From positions 1 through 21,205 of the IMG/VR virus record IMGVR_UViG_3300028025_004246: a stretch of DNA of 21,205 nt; one strand, given 5' to 3'. Under the pieces are notes generated by a model. That model ran no database searches and was not told the origin of the DNA. It saw only the letters and a list, made by a program, of their open reading frames with translations. How positions within the stretch are numbered: the stretch's first letter is position 1; every line of letters begins with the position of its first letter. Both the position numbers and the translations under genes were made by a program. The DNA is from a virus. Below are positions 1 to 6,877 of the stretch, piece by piece.

Positions 1-3
1 CTA

Positions 4-174
4 ATGGCTAAAATGGAATTCAACGACTGGGCACAAATTGGTATTGACCAGGGATGGATTAGCGAAGGATTTTGTCATACTCATGACGGTGATCCATATA
101 TGACCGATGATGAGATGCAGGATTGGGAAGAGGGCGGAGATCCATGTTGCCCTGTATTCAAAATTCTGATATAA
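4..174 (+). CDS. Small conserved phage protein with CHTHDGDP motif
   Basis: A 56-residue protein of unknown function. It contains WISEGFCHTHDGDPYMT followed by an acidic stretch and GGDPCC near the C terminus. This CxTHDGxP...GGDPC pattern is recalled from small proteins common in actinobacteriophage genomes. The Cys and His residues could bind a metal, but that is inference. The ATG lies inside TAATG, so a gene upstream of the window probably ends at position 4 and this one is translationally coupled to it. Met4 is a possible alternative start. It is the last CDS before the tRNA cluster. Confidence 0.72.
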   Translation: MAKMEFNDWAQIGIDQGWISEGFCHTHDGDPYMTDDEMQDWEEGGDPCCPVFKILI

Positions 175-182
175 TAAAAACC

Positions 183-227
183 CCCTGCCCCTAGCATGAC
201 TCATAAGAACCATTCACTGGGGCAGGG
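183..227 (+). other. GC-rich hairpin between CDS and tRNA-Gly
   Basis: CCCTGCCCC (183-191) is perfectly complementary to GGGGCAGGG (219-227) across a 27-nt loop. The loop contains the small palindrome ATGACTCAT. The hairpin starts 8 nt after the upstream stop codon and ends 3 nt before tRNA-Gly. It may be a terminator without a clear U tract or a processing/protective structure for the tRNA transcript. Which of these applies cannot be decided from sequence. Confidence 0.5.
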
Positions 228-230
228 TCT

Positions 231-300
231 GGGAATGTTGCATAATGGTAGTGCCTCAGTCTTCCAAACTGACGGTGAGAGTTCGATTCTCTCCATTCCC
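231..300 (+). tRNA. tRNA-Gly (anticodon UCC)
   Basis: A complete cloverleaf of 70 nt. The acceptor arms GGGAATG and CATTCCC pair, and the D arm is short. The anticodon stem TCAGT/ACTGA encloses CTTCCAA, giving anticodon TCC. The T arm is GAGAG-TTCGATT-CTCTC. CCA is not encoded. It reads GGA codons, which the A-rich phage genes use often. Confidence 0.93.
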
Positions 301-302
301 TC

Positions 303-375
303 GCCGCTTTAGCTCAGTTGGTAGAGCACCATACTTGTAATATGGATGTCGTCAGTTCGATTCTGACAAGCGGCT
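303..375 (+). tRNA. tRNA-Thr (anticodon UGU)
   Basis: A complete cloverleaf of 73 nt. The acceptor is GCCGCTT/AAGCGGC and the D arm is GCTC-AGTTGGTA-GAGC. The anticodon stem CCATA/TATGG encloses CTTGTAA, giving TGT. The T arm is GTCAG-TTCGATT-CTGAC. CCA is not encoded. It begins 2 nt after tRNA-Gly, so the two are probably cotranscribed. It reads ACA codons. Confidence 0.95.
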
Positions 376-445
376 CGATGGTGAACTGGGGTATGTTGCA
401 ACTAAACCCTTGGTAAGAAACCCAGTGATGCTGGACATCCATCAA
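376..445 (+). other. Structured spacer between tRNA genes
   Basis: This 70-nt stretch has nested complementarity. GATGG (377-381) pairs with CCATC (439-443), ACTGGG (385-390) pairs with CCCAGT (421-426), and GATG (427-430) can pair with CATC (436-439). There is no TTCRA T-loop, so it is not an ordinary tRNA. It could be a divergent tRNA-like relic, a processing structure or a small RNA. Function is unknown. Confidence 0.35.
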
Positions 446-510
446 GTCCCATAGAACTAGATTAACGGTGTGGCTCCTGACGAGGCTTGGTTCGATTCCA
501 AGATGGGACA
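446..510 (+). tRNA. tRNA-like element, abnormal anticodon domain
   Basis: The acceptor GTCCCAT/ATGGGAC is perfect over 7 bp. The T arm CTTGG-TTCGATT-CCAAG is perfect with a canonical TTCGATT loop. Discriminator A follows at 510. Only 33 nt separate the acceptor from the T stem, against about 41 in a normal tRNA. I could not find a 5-bp stem closing a 7-nt loop with U33. The best fits need two mismatches. It may be a degenerate tRNA, a D-armless tRNA or a tRNA mimic, so no amino acid is assigned. Confidence 0.5.
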
Positions 511-513
511 CAA

Positions 514-522
514 TGGTATAAT
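514..522 (+). promoter_or_regulatory. Extended -10 promoter, leaderless start at 528
   Basis: TGGTATAAT is a TGn-extended perfect -10. Five bases (TAAAT) separate it from the ATG at 528, so transcription should start at or next to the start codon and give a leaderless mRNA. No good -35 is visible, as expected for an extended -10. Confidence 0.7.
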
Positions 523-527
523 TAAAT

Positions 528-710
528 ATGGAAAAGCCATTCTACGGCTCAAACACTAGAGCCAATTTTATAATCTACTGCAGCTCATACGATGTAGCTG
601 AGGCATACGCTATTAAGCGAGGGTGGGACGAAAAGGACTGGAGATATTACCATGACAACGTTGCACCACTAAAAGCAGTAGTCTTTGAAAGACAGAAAGA
701 GAAACCATAA
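528..710 (+). CDS. Hypothetical protein, first gene of the 0.5-4.25 kb operon
   Basis: A 60-residue protein that I do not recognise. It has a short hydrophobic stretch (FIIYCSSYDVAEAY) and then a charged, aromatic-rich part (GWDEKDWRYYHD), with no membrane segment. There is no Shine-Dalgarno site. An extended -10 sits 5 nt upstream of the ATG, so translation is probably leaderless. Its TAA overlaps the ATG of the next gene (TAATG), indicating coupling. Confidence 0.65.
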   Translation: MEKPFYGSNTRANFIIYCSSYDVAEAYAIKRGWDEKDWRYYHDNVAPLKAVVFERQKEKP

Positions 711-886
711 TGCCAGTTTATGAATTTTTATGTAAGACATGTGATGAATTAGTTACAGAAGTGAGACCTGCTTCTCAAAGTTCTGATCCAGCCATGTGCG
801 AAATTTGCAATACTGTAATGAAAAGGCTATACTCTAATGTAGGCATTTCCTTTAATGGCAATGGCTTTTATTCAACTGATAAGTAA
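710..886 (+). CDS. FmdB-type zinc-ribbon protein
   Basis: A 58-residue protein resembling the FmdB/Zn-ribbon_8 family. It starts MPVYEFLCKTC, has a second pair CEIC at residues 30-33, and ends with NGNGFYSTDK, the usual GxGFYxTD tail of the family. The two CxxC pairs (C8, C11 and C30, C33) should bind one zinc ion. Family members are small putative regulators of poorly defined function. The ATG overlaps the stop of the preceding gene. The gene is just under a typical 60-codon ORF cutoff, so automated calling could miss it. Confidence 0.85.
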   Translation: MPVYEFLCKTCDELVTEVRPASQSSDPAMCEICNTVMKRLYSNVGISFNGNGFYSTDK

Positions 887-896
887 GAGGTGTAAA

Positions 897-1142
897 ATGG
901 TAGTAATGGAAGAGACTAAGGTAGAAGAAGAACAAGTTCGCAAGCTCACATTAAATGATCGTTGCGATTCTTGTGGTGCTGCTGCCTATGTAAAGGTAAC
1001 TGGAGTTACTGGTGAGCTTTTGTTCTGTGGACACCACTACAATAAGTTTGAGAACACTGAAGGCATGAAGTCATTCGCTTTTGAAACAGTAGATGAGCGT
1101 AGCTTTTTAACTGGAGAAAACCGAGTTAAGGGAGAGCTTTAA
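897..1142 (+). CDS. DUF7455-type zinc-binding protein
   Basis: An 81-residue protein. The core RCDSCGAAAYVKVTGVTGEL followed by LFCGHHYNKFE matches the compact actinobacterial family DUF7455, in which CxxC and CxHH ligands hold a metal. Function is unknown. I chose the ATG at 897 rather than the open frame from 855 because an AAGAGG ribosome binding site at 885-890 is 6 nt upstream, and the 855 start would run inside the preceding gene. Its TAA overlaps the ATG of the next gene. Confidence 0.85.
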   Translation: MVVMEETKVEEEQVRKLTLNDRCDSCGAAAYVKVTGVTGELLFCGHHYNKFENTEGMKSFAFETVDERSFLTGENRVKGEL

Positions 1143-1486
1143 TGACTAGTCGTAACGATAAGATGTTTGAAAAACTTATACTTATTGGGGCAGTAGAGCC
1201 TGCAGGAATGGATATTGAAAGTGGCGAAATGCTTTTTAGCTTCTCACCAGAAATAGAAACCATTGCACCAGGACTTTCAAAACTAATTCAGGATAAGATT
1301 GCCTCCACAGTTATGACTCTCTGGAGTAAGGGATTTATTGATCTAAAGTACAATGATGATTCTAACGATCCACTTGTTTTCCCTACAGAGCAGTGTGAGA
1401 ATGAGGTCGCAGTCTCTGTATTGCCAGATTTTGAAAAAACGGTATTGACAAATATCATCGACCATTTCAAACAAGATCAAGTATAA
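1142..1486 (+). CDS. Hypothetical protein
   Basis: A soluble, acidic protein of 114 residues with no family I can name. The N-terminal half (DKMFEKLILIGAVEPAGMD, then GEMLFSF) and the middle (LIQDKIASTVMTLWSKGFIDLKY) look like a small mixed alpha/beta or winged-helix-like fold, but no motif proves it. The start is coupled to the upstream stop (TAATG). The gene is part of the same operon as its neighbours. Confidence 0.7.
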   Translation: MTSRNDKMFEKLILIGAVEPAGMDIESGEMLFSFSPEIETIAPGLSKLIQDKIASTVMTLWSKGFIDLKYNDDSNDPLVFPTEQCENEVAVSVLPDFEKTVLTNIIDHFKQDQV

Positions 1487-1501
1487 TTAATAAGAGGCAA
1501 C

Positions 1502-1921
1502 ATGGAATACTTGCTAATTATCTTATTGGTTATCCCAATATACATAATCTATAAGCTAGTTAATGCTAGCAAGAGCATCACTGTAAAGAATACAGTTTTT
1601 ACAACCCAGTCTAGAACTTTACAGATGATCGGTGATCTTTACCAGATACAGCGAGACCATGATCTGAGAGAGATGAAGACCCAATCAACAGACTACTTTG
1701 ATAGGGTACATCCAAGAATACTTATTCTTGAAGACGAGGGTTACTGGATTGCAGACAACTCAGTGTATCGTGCAGACTTTGACGGTCAAGAGATAGACAA
1801 AGAGACGGTTGTCAAACTTGACACAATGACCATGAATGATGTAGAATTAAAAAAGCTGATATTTATTATTGAGCAACTAACAAGAGGATTAGATAGTGAA
1901 AATAACGGTAAATGGAAGTAG
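1502..1921 (+). CDS. Membrane-anchored hypothetical protein
   Basis: A 139-residue protein with one N-terminal membrane segment (residues 2-21, LLIILLVIPIYIIY) followed by Lys, so probably a signal anchor. The rest is charged and soluble (about residues 30-139), with no motif I recognise. AAGAGG at 1492-1497 gives a good ribosome binding site 4 nt from the ATG. Its 3' end overlaps the next gene by 26 nt in a different frame. Confidence 0.7.
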   Translation: MEYLLIILLVIPIYIIYKLVNASKSITVKNTVFTTQSRTLQMIGDLYQIQRDHDLREMKTQSTDYFDRVHPRILILEDEGYWIADNSVYRADFDGQEIDKETVVKLDTMTMNDVELKKLIFIIEQLTRGLDSENNGKWK

Positions 1922-2249
1922 AGGCTTTGGCAACTACGATATCTTCCTTAGAGCCATGCGTGTAGTGCTTTCAGAAATGAATAAGAGTGACGACAAGGAA
2001 CTCGTAATCTATTCTGCTGGACCATCAAACATCAATTCTTTTGCTAGAGAGTTTGTAAACATTACGGAACGCAGTATGAAGTCTATGGGTATTCGTGTTC
2101 GTATCAACAACAGACCTTTCTCAGATATCAAAAACTCAATTAGTGAAATGGACTACCTGGCATTCTTTTGTCTTCCGAATGAAACCAAGAATGCACTTGT
2201 AGAAGAGGCTGAGTCGTTTGACGTTGAAGTCGGAATCTACAAGTTCTAA
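1896..2249 (+). CDS. SLOG/YspA-like nucleotide-binding fold protein (putative)
   Basis: A 117-residue protein. The N terminus KITVNGSRGFGNYDIFLRAM has the beta-strand, G-S-R, helix arrangement of SLOG-domain proteins (DUF2493/YspA), which bind nucleotide-like ligands in a Rossmann-type pocket. Further alternating strands and helices follow (ELVIYSAGP, YLAFFCLP). Ligand and role are unknown. The start is GTG with AAGAGG 8 nt upstream, which supports it despite the overlap with the previous gene. The stop overlaps the deaminase start (TAATG). Confidence 0.62.
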   Translation: MKITVNGSRGFGNYDIFLRAMRVVLSEMNKSDDKELVIYSAGPSNINSFAREFVNITERSMKSMGIRVRINNRPFSDIKNSISEMDYLAFFCLPNETKNALVEEAESFDVEVGIYKF

Positions 2250-2632
2250 TGGAGTACGACCTGAGTAACAGTGAAAATGCTTACCTATCTGTTGCAAGAT
2301 ACTTTGCCTCAAAATCGAGGTCTCGTAGAAAGCACGGTGCGGTGGTTGTTAAGGGCGGTAGAGTAATTGGCACTGGCTTTAACAAAGATAGGAATAGTCC
2401 CTACATCGTATCACCTGAGCACATCAAAAAGCATTGCTCAGTACATGCAGAAGTAGAGGCTATCCGAGATGCTAGCTGGAATGTAAGGGGGGCTGTTCTT
2501 TACGTAGCAAGAGTTAATCGTGCTGGTGAAGATAGAAACAGCAAGCCCTGTGATCGTTGTCAGATAGTAATAGAAGAAACACAAATCAAAAAAGTGATCT
2601 ATACAGAAAGCGAGTCTAGTGATGAAGATTAA
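2249..2632 (+). CDS. Cytidine/deoxycytidylate deaminase-family protein
   Basis: A 127-residue zinc deaminase. The signature is CSVHAEVEAI (His66 zinc ligand, Glu68 proton shuttle) and PCDRC (Cys101 and Cys104 zinc ligands). N-terminal residues RRKHGAVVVKGGRVIGTGFN form the first beta hairpin, with Asn45 as substrate contact. A phage enzyme of this kind usually converts dCMP to dUMP and so feeds thymidylate synthesis; ThyX lies at 9419. At 127 residues it is near the minimum size and lacks the allosteric insert of T4-type dCMP deaminase. A free nucleoside or nucleic-acid substrate cannot be excluded. Confidence 0.85.
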   Translation: MEYDLSNSENAYLSVARYFASKSRSRRKHGAVVVKGGRVIGTGFNKDRNSPYIVSPEHIKKHCSVHAEVEAIRDASWNVRGAVLYVARVNRAGEDRNSKPCDRCQIVIEETQIKKVIYTESESSDED

Positions 2633-2843
2633 TTCTCTAGAGGTTGCAGAATCCATTGTAGAAGACAATGATTCTTTACATTGGAACGGATGGGATATCA
2701 TCCACTATGCAGAGTCTCCATCAGGCTGGACAAAGCCTAACGGTGCGTATCGTAATGATAAGTGGTTTGTCACCACAGCATACCCATTGACCGCAAAAGG
2801 TTGGGATCTCCCATCCAAGTTTGTGAGGGATGATGCAAAGTGA
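2622..2843 (+). CDS. Hypothetical protein
   Basis: A 73-residue soluble protein rich in Trp (HWNGWDIIHY, SGWTKPNG, NDKWFVTT, KGWDLPSKF). It resembles uncharacterised small actinophage proteins with a W-D-G-W and N-G-A-Y pattern, but I cannot name a family. A GTG at 2619 directly precedes the ATG at 2622 in frame and is an alternative start. It overlaps both the deaminase 3' end and the whiB start, so the genes are translationally coupled. Confidence 0.68.
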   Translation: MKINSLEVAESIVEDNDSLHWNGWDIIHYAESPSGWTKPNGAYRNDKWFVTTAYPLTAKGWDLPSKFVRDDAK

Positions 2844-3117
2844 CAACACATGGAGAGACGAAGCTAAATGCCTAAGCTATGACACAAACATTTTCTTTGA
2901 TAAGTATGAAGAGAATGAAGGTCTTAGACTTGCAGTAGAAAAAATGTGTTCAGAATGTCCAGTGCGAAGAATGTGCTTTGCTACAGGTGTCTCCAATAAA
3001 GAGTGGGGAGTCTGGGGTGGAGTTTATCTAGAGAATGGAAAGATCTCTAAAGAGTTTAGTTCTCATAGGTCTAAGCAAGACTGGGCAGAAACGTGGAGGA
3101 ATCTAACTAATGACTAG
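2830..3117 (+). CDS. whiB-like: WhiB-family transcriptional regulator
   Basis: A 95-residue WhiB-like protein. Four cysteines match the [4Fe-4S] pattern: C14 (EAKC), then C40, C43 and C49 in CSECPVRRMC. The GVWGG turn is at residues 60-64, followed by a basic C-terminal tail. WhiB proteins are confined to Actinobacteria and their phages and act with the housekeeping sigma factor. Phage copies can repress the host whiB regulon, or may tune phage promoters. This is the strongest single indication of the host phylum. Two adjacent ATG codons (2830 and 2833) are both possible starts. It overlaps the next gene by 8 nt. Confidence 0.93.
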   Translation: MMQSDNTWRDEAKCLSYDTNIFFDKYEENEGLRLAVEKMCSECPVRRMCFATGVSNKEWGVWGGVYLENGKISKEFSSHRSKQDWAETWRNLTND

Positions 3118-3364
3118 TTTCTATACAAATGAAATGCGTAGAGCAGTCCACTCAATTACTGCTCCAAAAAATTTTGGAATCAGTATTGCGGAACACAGTG
3201 ACAATGGTGTATTATTGTTTCTAGAGATTATTGCCGACGAGAATGCATTTATGCGACTCGACTATGATGGCAAAATTGAAGCAGTAAGATATCTATTCAA
3301 AGTAAAATATGCACTAGAGGATAATGGTGCAGTTGTTCAGATCACACGAAAGGCAATTGAGTAA
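3110..3364 (+). CDS. Hypothetical protein
   Basis: An 84-residue soluble protein without a recognisable family. Visible features are an N-terminal helix (NEMRRAVHSI), a strand-rich centre (GVLLFLEIIADENAFMRLDYD) and a C-terminal helix-strand (VRYLFKVKYALEDNGAVVQI). It starts inside the end of whiB and stops one base before the next gene, so it belongs to the same operon. Confidence 0.68.
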   Translation: MTSFYTNEMRRAVHSITAPKNFGISIAEHSDNGVLLFLEIIADENAFMRLDYDGKIEAVRYLFKVKYALEDNGAVVQITRKAIE

Positions 3365-3859
3365 GTGCAAACGTTCCTTCCATATGCAAGCTTCCAGAAG
3401 TCTGCCAAAGAGTTAGATTCAAAACGTCTCAATAAGCAGATTCTAGAGTGCTACCAAATCCTAAAGGTTTTGTCTAGCGATGACCCAAAGGCTGCATGGA
3501 GAAATCATCCTGCAGTCAAGATGTGGCGTGATCACGAGTTTGCACTATGGAACTATGTTCAGGCAATGATTGTTGAGGCAGACGACAGGGGTATTAAGAC
3601 TGATAAAAACCTCAGCAATCTGCTTGAACTACGTAAGGAAAAGGCTGACCAGTGGGGTAGCAAGAACCCAGAGTGGATGTCTGACAGTGTTCTAATGAAC
3701 TATGTAACAACAACACACAAGGCTAACCTATTCCTGAAGGATCAGGTTCTTTACCCACAGTTTGAGGATGCAGTTACTGATGAATATAATCAGCCATGCT
3801 GTCCAGACTGCAAATATTTCTGGGTAGCCCATTACTATAATCAACAGAAGGTAGCATAA
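3365..3859 (+). CDS. MSMEG_6728-like protein, possibly pyrimidine-dimer glycosylase related
   Basis: A 164-residue protein. The N terminus MQTFLPYASF, the region ELDSKRLNKQILE and the WRNHPAVKMWRDH motif match an actinobacterial/phage family that I recall as MSMEG_6728. That family is often linked to Pyr_excise-type (T4 endonuclease V-like) annotations. If the link is right it would act in repair of UV-damaged DNA, but no catalytic residue can be proved here. The C terminus adds CCPDCKYFW, a possible metal site. The start is GTG directly after the upstream stop. Confidence 0.7.
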   Translation: MQTFLPYASFQKSAKELDSKRLNKQILECYQILKVLSSDDPKAAWRNHPAVKMWRDHEFALWNYVQAMIVEADDRGIKTDKNLSNLLELRKEKADQWGSKNPEWMSDSVLMNYVTTTHKANLFLKDQVLYPQFEDAVTDEYNQPCCPDCKYFWVAHYYNQQKVA

Positions 3860-4254
3860 TGACATTAGATCAAATAGTTGTAGTAGTTCTATCAATCATA
3901 ATGGTTGTGTCTACTACATTCTCATTCGTATTAGTTAAGAAGATCAAACAGCTAGAGACAGAAGCTTGGCAGGCTGAGTTGGACAAGGGAGAGCTAATGA
4001 AGCAGCTTTACGAACAGTTTCAAAAGAACTCTGTTCCAAACCCAAATGATTCATTCATCAAGTTCTTGACAGACTCAAGGGACTCAGCATTTGAGTATAT
4101 CCAGAAAGCACAAGAGACTGTGGTTGAGTTCCTTGCAGTAGCAGATAAGATGCCACTAGCAAAGAGTGCAACTAAGGAGCAGTCACAGAAGTACAGGGAG
4201 TGTTACGACAAGCTGATTGATCTGTTGCCAGTGAATACTATCGAGAACGATTAA
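3859..4254 (+). CDS. Membrane-anchored coiled-coil protein
   Basis: A 131-residue protein with one N-terminal membrane helix (residues 4-26, IVVVVLSIIMVVSTTFSFVLV). A short basic boundary (KKIKQ) and a charged coiled-coil-like stretch (about 28-55) follow. The remainder is helical and soluble. I cannot assign a function. The ATG is coupled to the previous stop by TAATG. It is the last gene of the plus-strand operon and overlaps the convergent glycosyltransferase gene by 17 nt at their 3' ends. No terminator is evident between them. Confidence 0.68.
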   Translation: MTLDQIVVVVLSIIMVVSTTFSFVLVKKIKQLETEAWQAELDKGELMKQLYEQFQKNSVPNPNDSFIKFLTDSRDSAFEYIQKAQETVVEFLAVADKMPLAKSATKEQSQKYRECYDKLIDLLPVNTIEND

Positions 4255-5281
4255 ATACAACTTCATATTTTTTACTGAGAACATCTGGAGAGAAGTTCTC
4301 GTAGCCAATTTGGTAAGCTCTTTCTTTTTGTTGGAGCTTACCATTGCTATTTATATAGTCATCTATTGTTCCAGCAAGCTGTTTTATGTTTGCCTGGAAC
4401 ATCGGGACACGAGTCTTTGTTTTGATATATCCATAGTCGTGAGAAGGAACTAGCCATTCCTCTGGAAGGACTTTGTTGTTTGGAGATATGTCTGTCATAA
4501 ATACTGGGAGACCACTGAGCAATGCTTCGTTCATTGGGAGACAGAGACCAGCGTATCTTCTAGGCAAGATCATGGCATCATAGCCAGAATACATGTCTTG
4601 ACGCTCTTCTATATTGTCAGTAATGATTGTTAATCTACTATCTTGTTGATTAATTTTTAGGGGTACTTGTGTATGCACCACTAACTCATAATCAGCCTTA
4701 GAGTGCCTCAGCATCTCTATTACGTCCATAGTTCCGTTACGATCTTTGGCAGCAGGCTTTCCAGCTATGTGTAAAATCCTTTTGTGATCTTTGGATAGGT
4801 TAAACTCTTTAGCCTTATCGAATAATTCTGGTGTAGTTGGCGGCGGTAGATGGTAAATAGCATTAACCAAGTGACCAACTTTCTGATTCATCTTATCGAA
4901 GTACCAAGAACTTGGAGACAGTAATACATCTGGTAATGCAATAGTTCTATCAGACAAGTAGCCAAACAATTCATAGTTATACTGAAGATATGTCTTAACA
5001 TTCATAGCTCTTGCTATCCGTGGCAAGTTATTGTTATAAAATGTCTCACAACTTATGACAGCATCTAGATCCTGAAGAAATTCTTTTGCCTGTTCATCAG
5101 TAAATATTCCATCAACCCTGTATGTGTTATATTCGTCATAGATAGATGGGTCCTGTTTAATAGGGTTGTGACTTGAAAAATCAATAACCATAACTTTGCT
5201 AGGGTTTAGCATCTTTACAAGTTCTCTTGTCTGATTACCAAGACCAGTATTGTCGCACCTAGCTATGATACCTATTCTCAT
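4238..5281 (-). CDS. Glycosyltransferase, GT-B fold (GT4-like)
   Basis: A 347-residue protein. The N terminus MRIGIIARCDNTGLGNQTREL is a typical GT-B first strand with a Gly-rich turn. The C-terminal donor domain carries LHIAGKPAAKDRNG, YELVVHTQVP and MILPRRYAGLCLPMNEALLS, the last resembling the E-x7-E-type donor site of GT4 enzymes (PSxxEGxxLPxxEA). It should transfer a sugar from a nucleotide sugar to an unknown acceptor. It is last in a four-gene glycosyltransferase operon and overlaps the upstream gene by ATGA. A membrane segment or signal peptide is absent, so it is cytoplasmic. Confidence 0.85.
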   Translation of the reverse strand: MRIGIIARCDNTGLGNQTRELVKMLNPSKVMVIDFSSHNPIKQDPSIYDEYNTYRVDGIFTDEQAKEFLQDLDAVISCETFYNNNLPRIARAMNVKTYLQYNYELFGYLSDRTIALPDVLLSPSSWYFDKMNQKVGHLVNAIYHLPPPTTPELFDKAKEFNLSKDHKRILHIAGKPAAKDRNGTMDVIEMLRHSKADYELVVHTQVPLKINQQDSRLTIITDNIEERQDMYSGYDAMILPRRYAGLCLPMNEALLSGLPVFMTDISPNNKVLPEEWLVPSHDYGYIKTKTRVPMFQANIKQLAGTIDDYINSNGKLQQKERAYQIGYENFSPDVLSKKYEVVFNRSR

Positions 5282-6036
5282 GCTTCAGTAAGTCCCCAGG
5301 CTTCGTCATCACTTGTAAACTTTCGAAGACCCTTTCTTCCATCTAAGTTGTTAACTATCCTAATATCTTTTCCTGGTGGATTGTATAACCAAAGTCTGTG
5401 CTCGCTCCATCTTTCCAAAGTCTCATGGCAATCTGCAAATATCTTTCCATAAAACTTATCTTCAATGAATAGATTGGGGGTAGTGTTTGGGAGAACTACA
5501 TTTCTGTAATAGTCTACACGAGATATGTGTGGCTGCTGGCTCCACTGAAAGCTTCTAACATAGTTTCCTTTTTGCTCAAGCATTAGGTGTTTGTGAGCCT
5601 CTTCTATTTTATAATGATACGAATAGAATCGAACGGTATATGCTTTATCATTATTGAACATGTTAACGACCTCTTGCCAGTCTACATCTAGATCATCCTG
5701 GAGTGCGATGTCTCCTTCATTATAAAGCATTAGTGGTGTTTTGATAAGATCAATAGTCTTCGACATCATATTAGACTGATGCTCGTGACTTTCAAAGACT
5801 ATAGGAAGAACATTCTTCCATTCATGCAAACATTTCCATAGCACACGACTTTTGTATTCGTCGTACTGATCTTTACGATGTGATTGCTCTTCTCTGAGAC
5901 CATCTATTTGTAATATGATTTCGTTGTTTGGAAAGTATTTTCTAACACCAGATATCACGGCATCAATAATTTCAGTACTAGGATGTATAGGACTAACAGA
6001 TGTTGGGATAACTATTGTTACGTCTTCAATCTTCAT
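5278..6036 (-). CDS. Glycosyltransferase, GT-A-like (putative)
   Basis: A 252-residue protein. It begins VTIVIPTSVSPIHPSTEII, a GT2/GT-A style first strand. IILQIDGLREEQ follows, then PLMLYNEGDIALQDDLDVDW, where EGD occupies the place of the DxD metal and nucleotide-sugar motif. The C-terminal part has aromatic residues and a WSEHRLWLYNPPG segment. The acceptor and sugar are unknown. Its start overlaps the upstream gene by 11 nt and its stop overlaps the downstream gene (ATGA). Confidence in the fold is moderate because the DxD motif is atypical. Confidence 0.7.
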   Translation of the reverse strand: MKIEDVTIVIPTSVSPIHPSTEIIDAVISGVRKYFPNNEIILQIDGLREEQSHRKDQYDEYKSRVLWKCLHEWKNVLPIVFESHEHQSNMMSKTIDLIKTPLMLYNEGDIALQDDLDVDWQEVVNMFNNDKAYTVRFYSYHYKIEEAHKHLMLEQKGNYVRSFQWSQQPHISRVDYYRNVVLPNTTPNLFIEDKFYGKIFADCHETLERWSEHRLWLYNPPGKDIRIVNNLDGRKGLRKFTSDDEAWGLTEA

Positions 6037-6877
6037 TTATCTGCTCCATAATTTTGTTTGCAAAGTCTCTCTTGTACTTGATCCACCAGGAAACAATTTG
6101 ATGAAGATTCGTTGGGTAGTTTGCCAAAGTTTTTCTCATTATTTTCGGGAGCATCTTCCAATTGTCTGTTTTTACAATATCGTTTTCTCCAAACACAAAG
6201 GTCCAGAAATCAAAAGACTCATCAGATGAACTTTTTGTATCACCAATAGGTATAGCCATCATCTCTATTGCTTCAAAGAATCTAAATGAATCAATGGATG
6301 CTACACCAGCAGGGCAAGGAACAATCTTAGACTGAGACAAAAGTCTATAATACTCTTCTGGTCCATAGCCCTGGGTAAATCCTTCTGTAGGATTGAATAA
6401 AGAATTTTTAAGATTAGGCATAATTTCTGCAAGTTCTTTTCTTCTGCTATGAGTTATCTGACCAGAAAAGAATGAGTCGTATATTTTTTCAGGGTATTCT
6501 GGAACAAAGTCAACAATCCTACTAGGGGATCCAACAGGCATTTTATAATAGTTGCTGTGCTTTTCATACGGATACTGAACCCATATCTTTATGTCAGGAT
6601 GAACAATCTTTTCTACGTCAAACACTCCAAGCTCGTCTGAAGTTATAAACAAAACAACCTTCTCAATATTGTTTAAGTTTTTGTTTAACTCTTCTTCTGC
6701 CCCTGTCCACTCAAATCCAGGTGCAACTACAAAAGCTTTTTTTACTTTAGGGAGAGACTTAACTTGTTTTACCAACACATTGTTTCTGTCAAAGGCTTCT
6801 TTGATAAAGCCAAAATCCCATTTATCGTCAGCAAATCCATGTTCTCCATGCGATATTGAGTATGCCTTGTACTTCAT
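6026..6877 (-). CDS. Exostosin/GT47-like glycosyltransferase
   Basis: A 283-residue protein. The middle and C-terminal parts carry the exostosin-type signature: FFSGQITHSRRKELAEIM, then EEYYRLLSQSKIVPCPAGVA, then SFRFFEAIEMMAIPI. These match the S-K-x-x-x-C-P-x-G...RxxEAIxxGxIPV donor-site pattern of GT47 proteins. The N-terminal half is less conserved. It should act on a nucleotide sugar in the cytoplasm; acceptor unknown. It overlaps the first operon gene by ATGA. Confidence 0.77.
   Translation of the reverse strand: MKYKAYSISHGEHGFADDKWDFGFIKEAFDRNNVLVKQVKSLPKVKKAFVVAPGFEWTGAEEELNKNLNNIEKVVLFITSDELGVFDVEKIVHPDIKIWVQYPYEKHSNYYKMPVGSPSRIVDFVPEYPEKIYDSFFSGQITHSRRKELAEIMPNLKNSLFNPTEGFTQGYGPEEYYRLLSQSKIVPCPAGVASIDSFRFFEAIEMMAIPIGDTKSSSDESFDFWTFVFGENDIVKTDNWKMLPKIMRKTLANYPTNLHQIVSWWIKYKRDFANKIMEQINED

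Noticed and set aside
855-896. Extended N terminus for the DUF7455-type protein
   Set aside because: It would lie in the coding end of the zinc-ribbon gene; the AAGAGG site and family similarity favour the ATG at 897.
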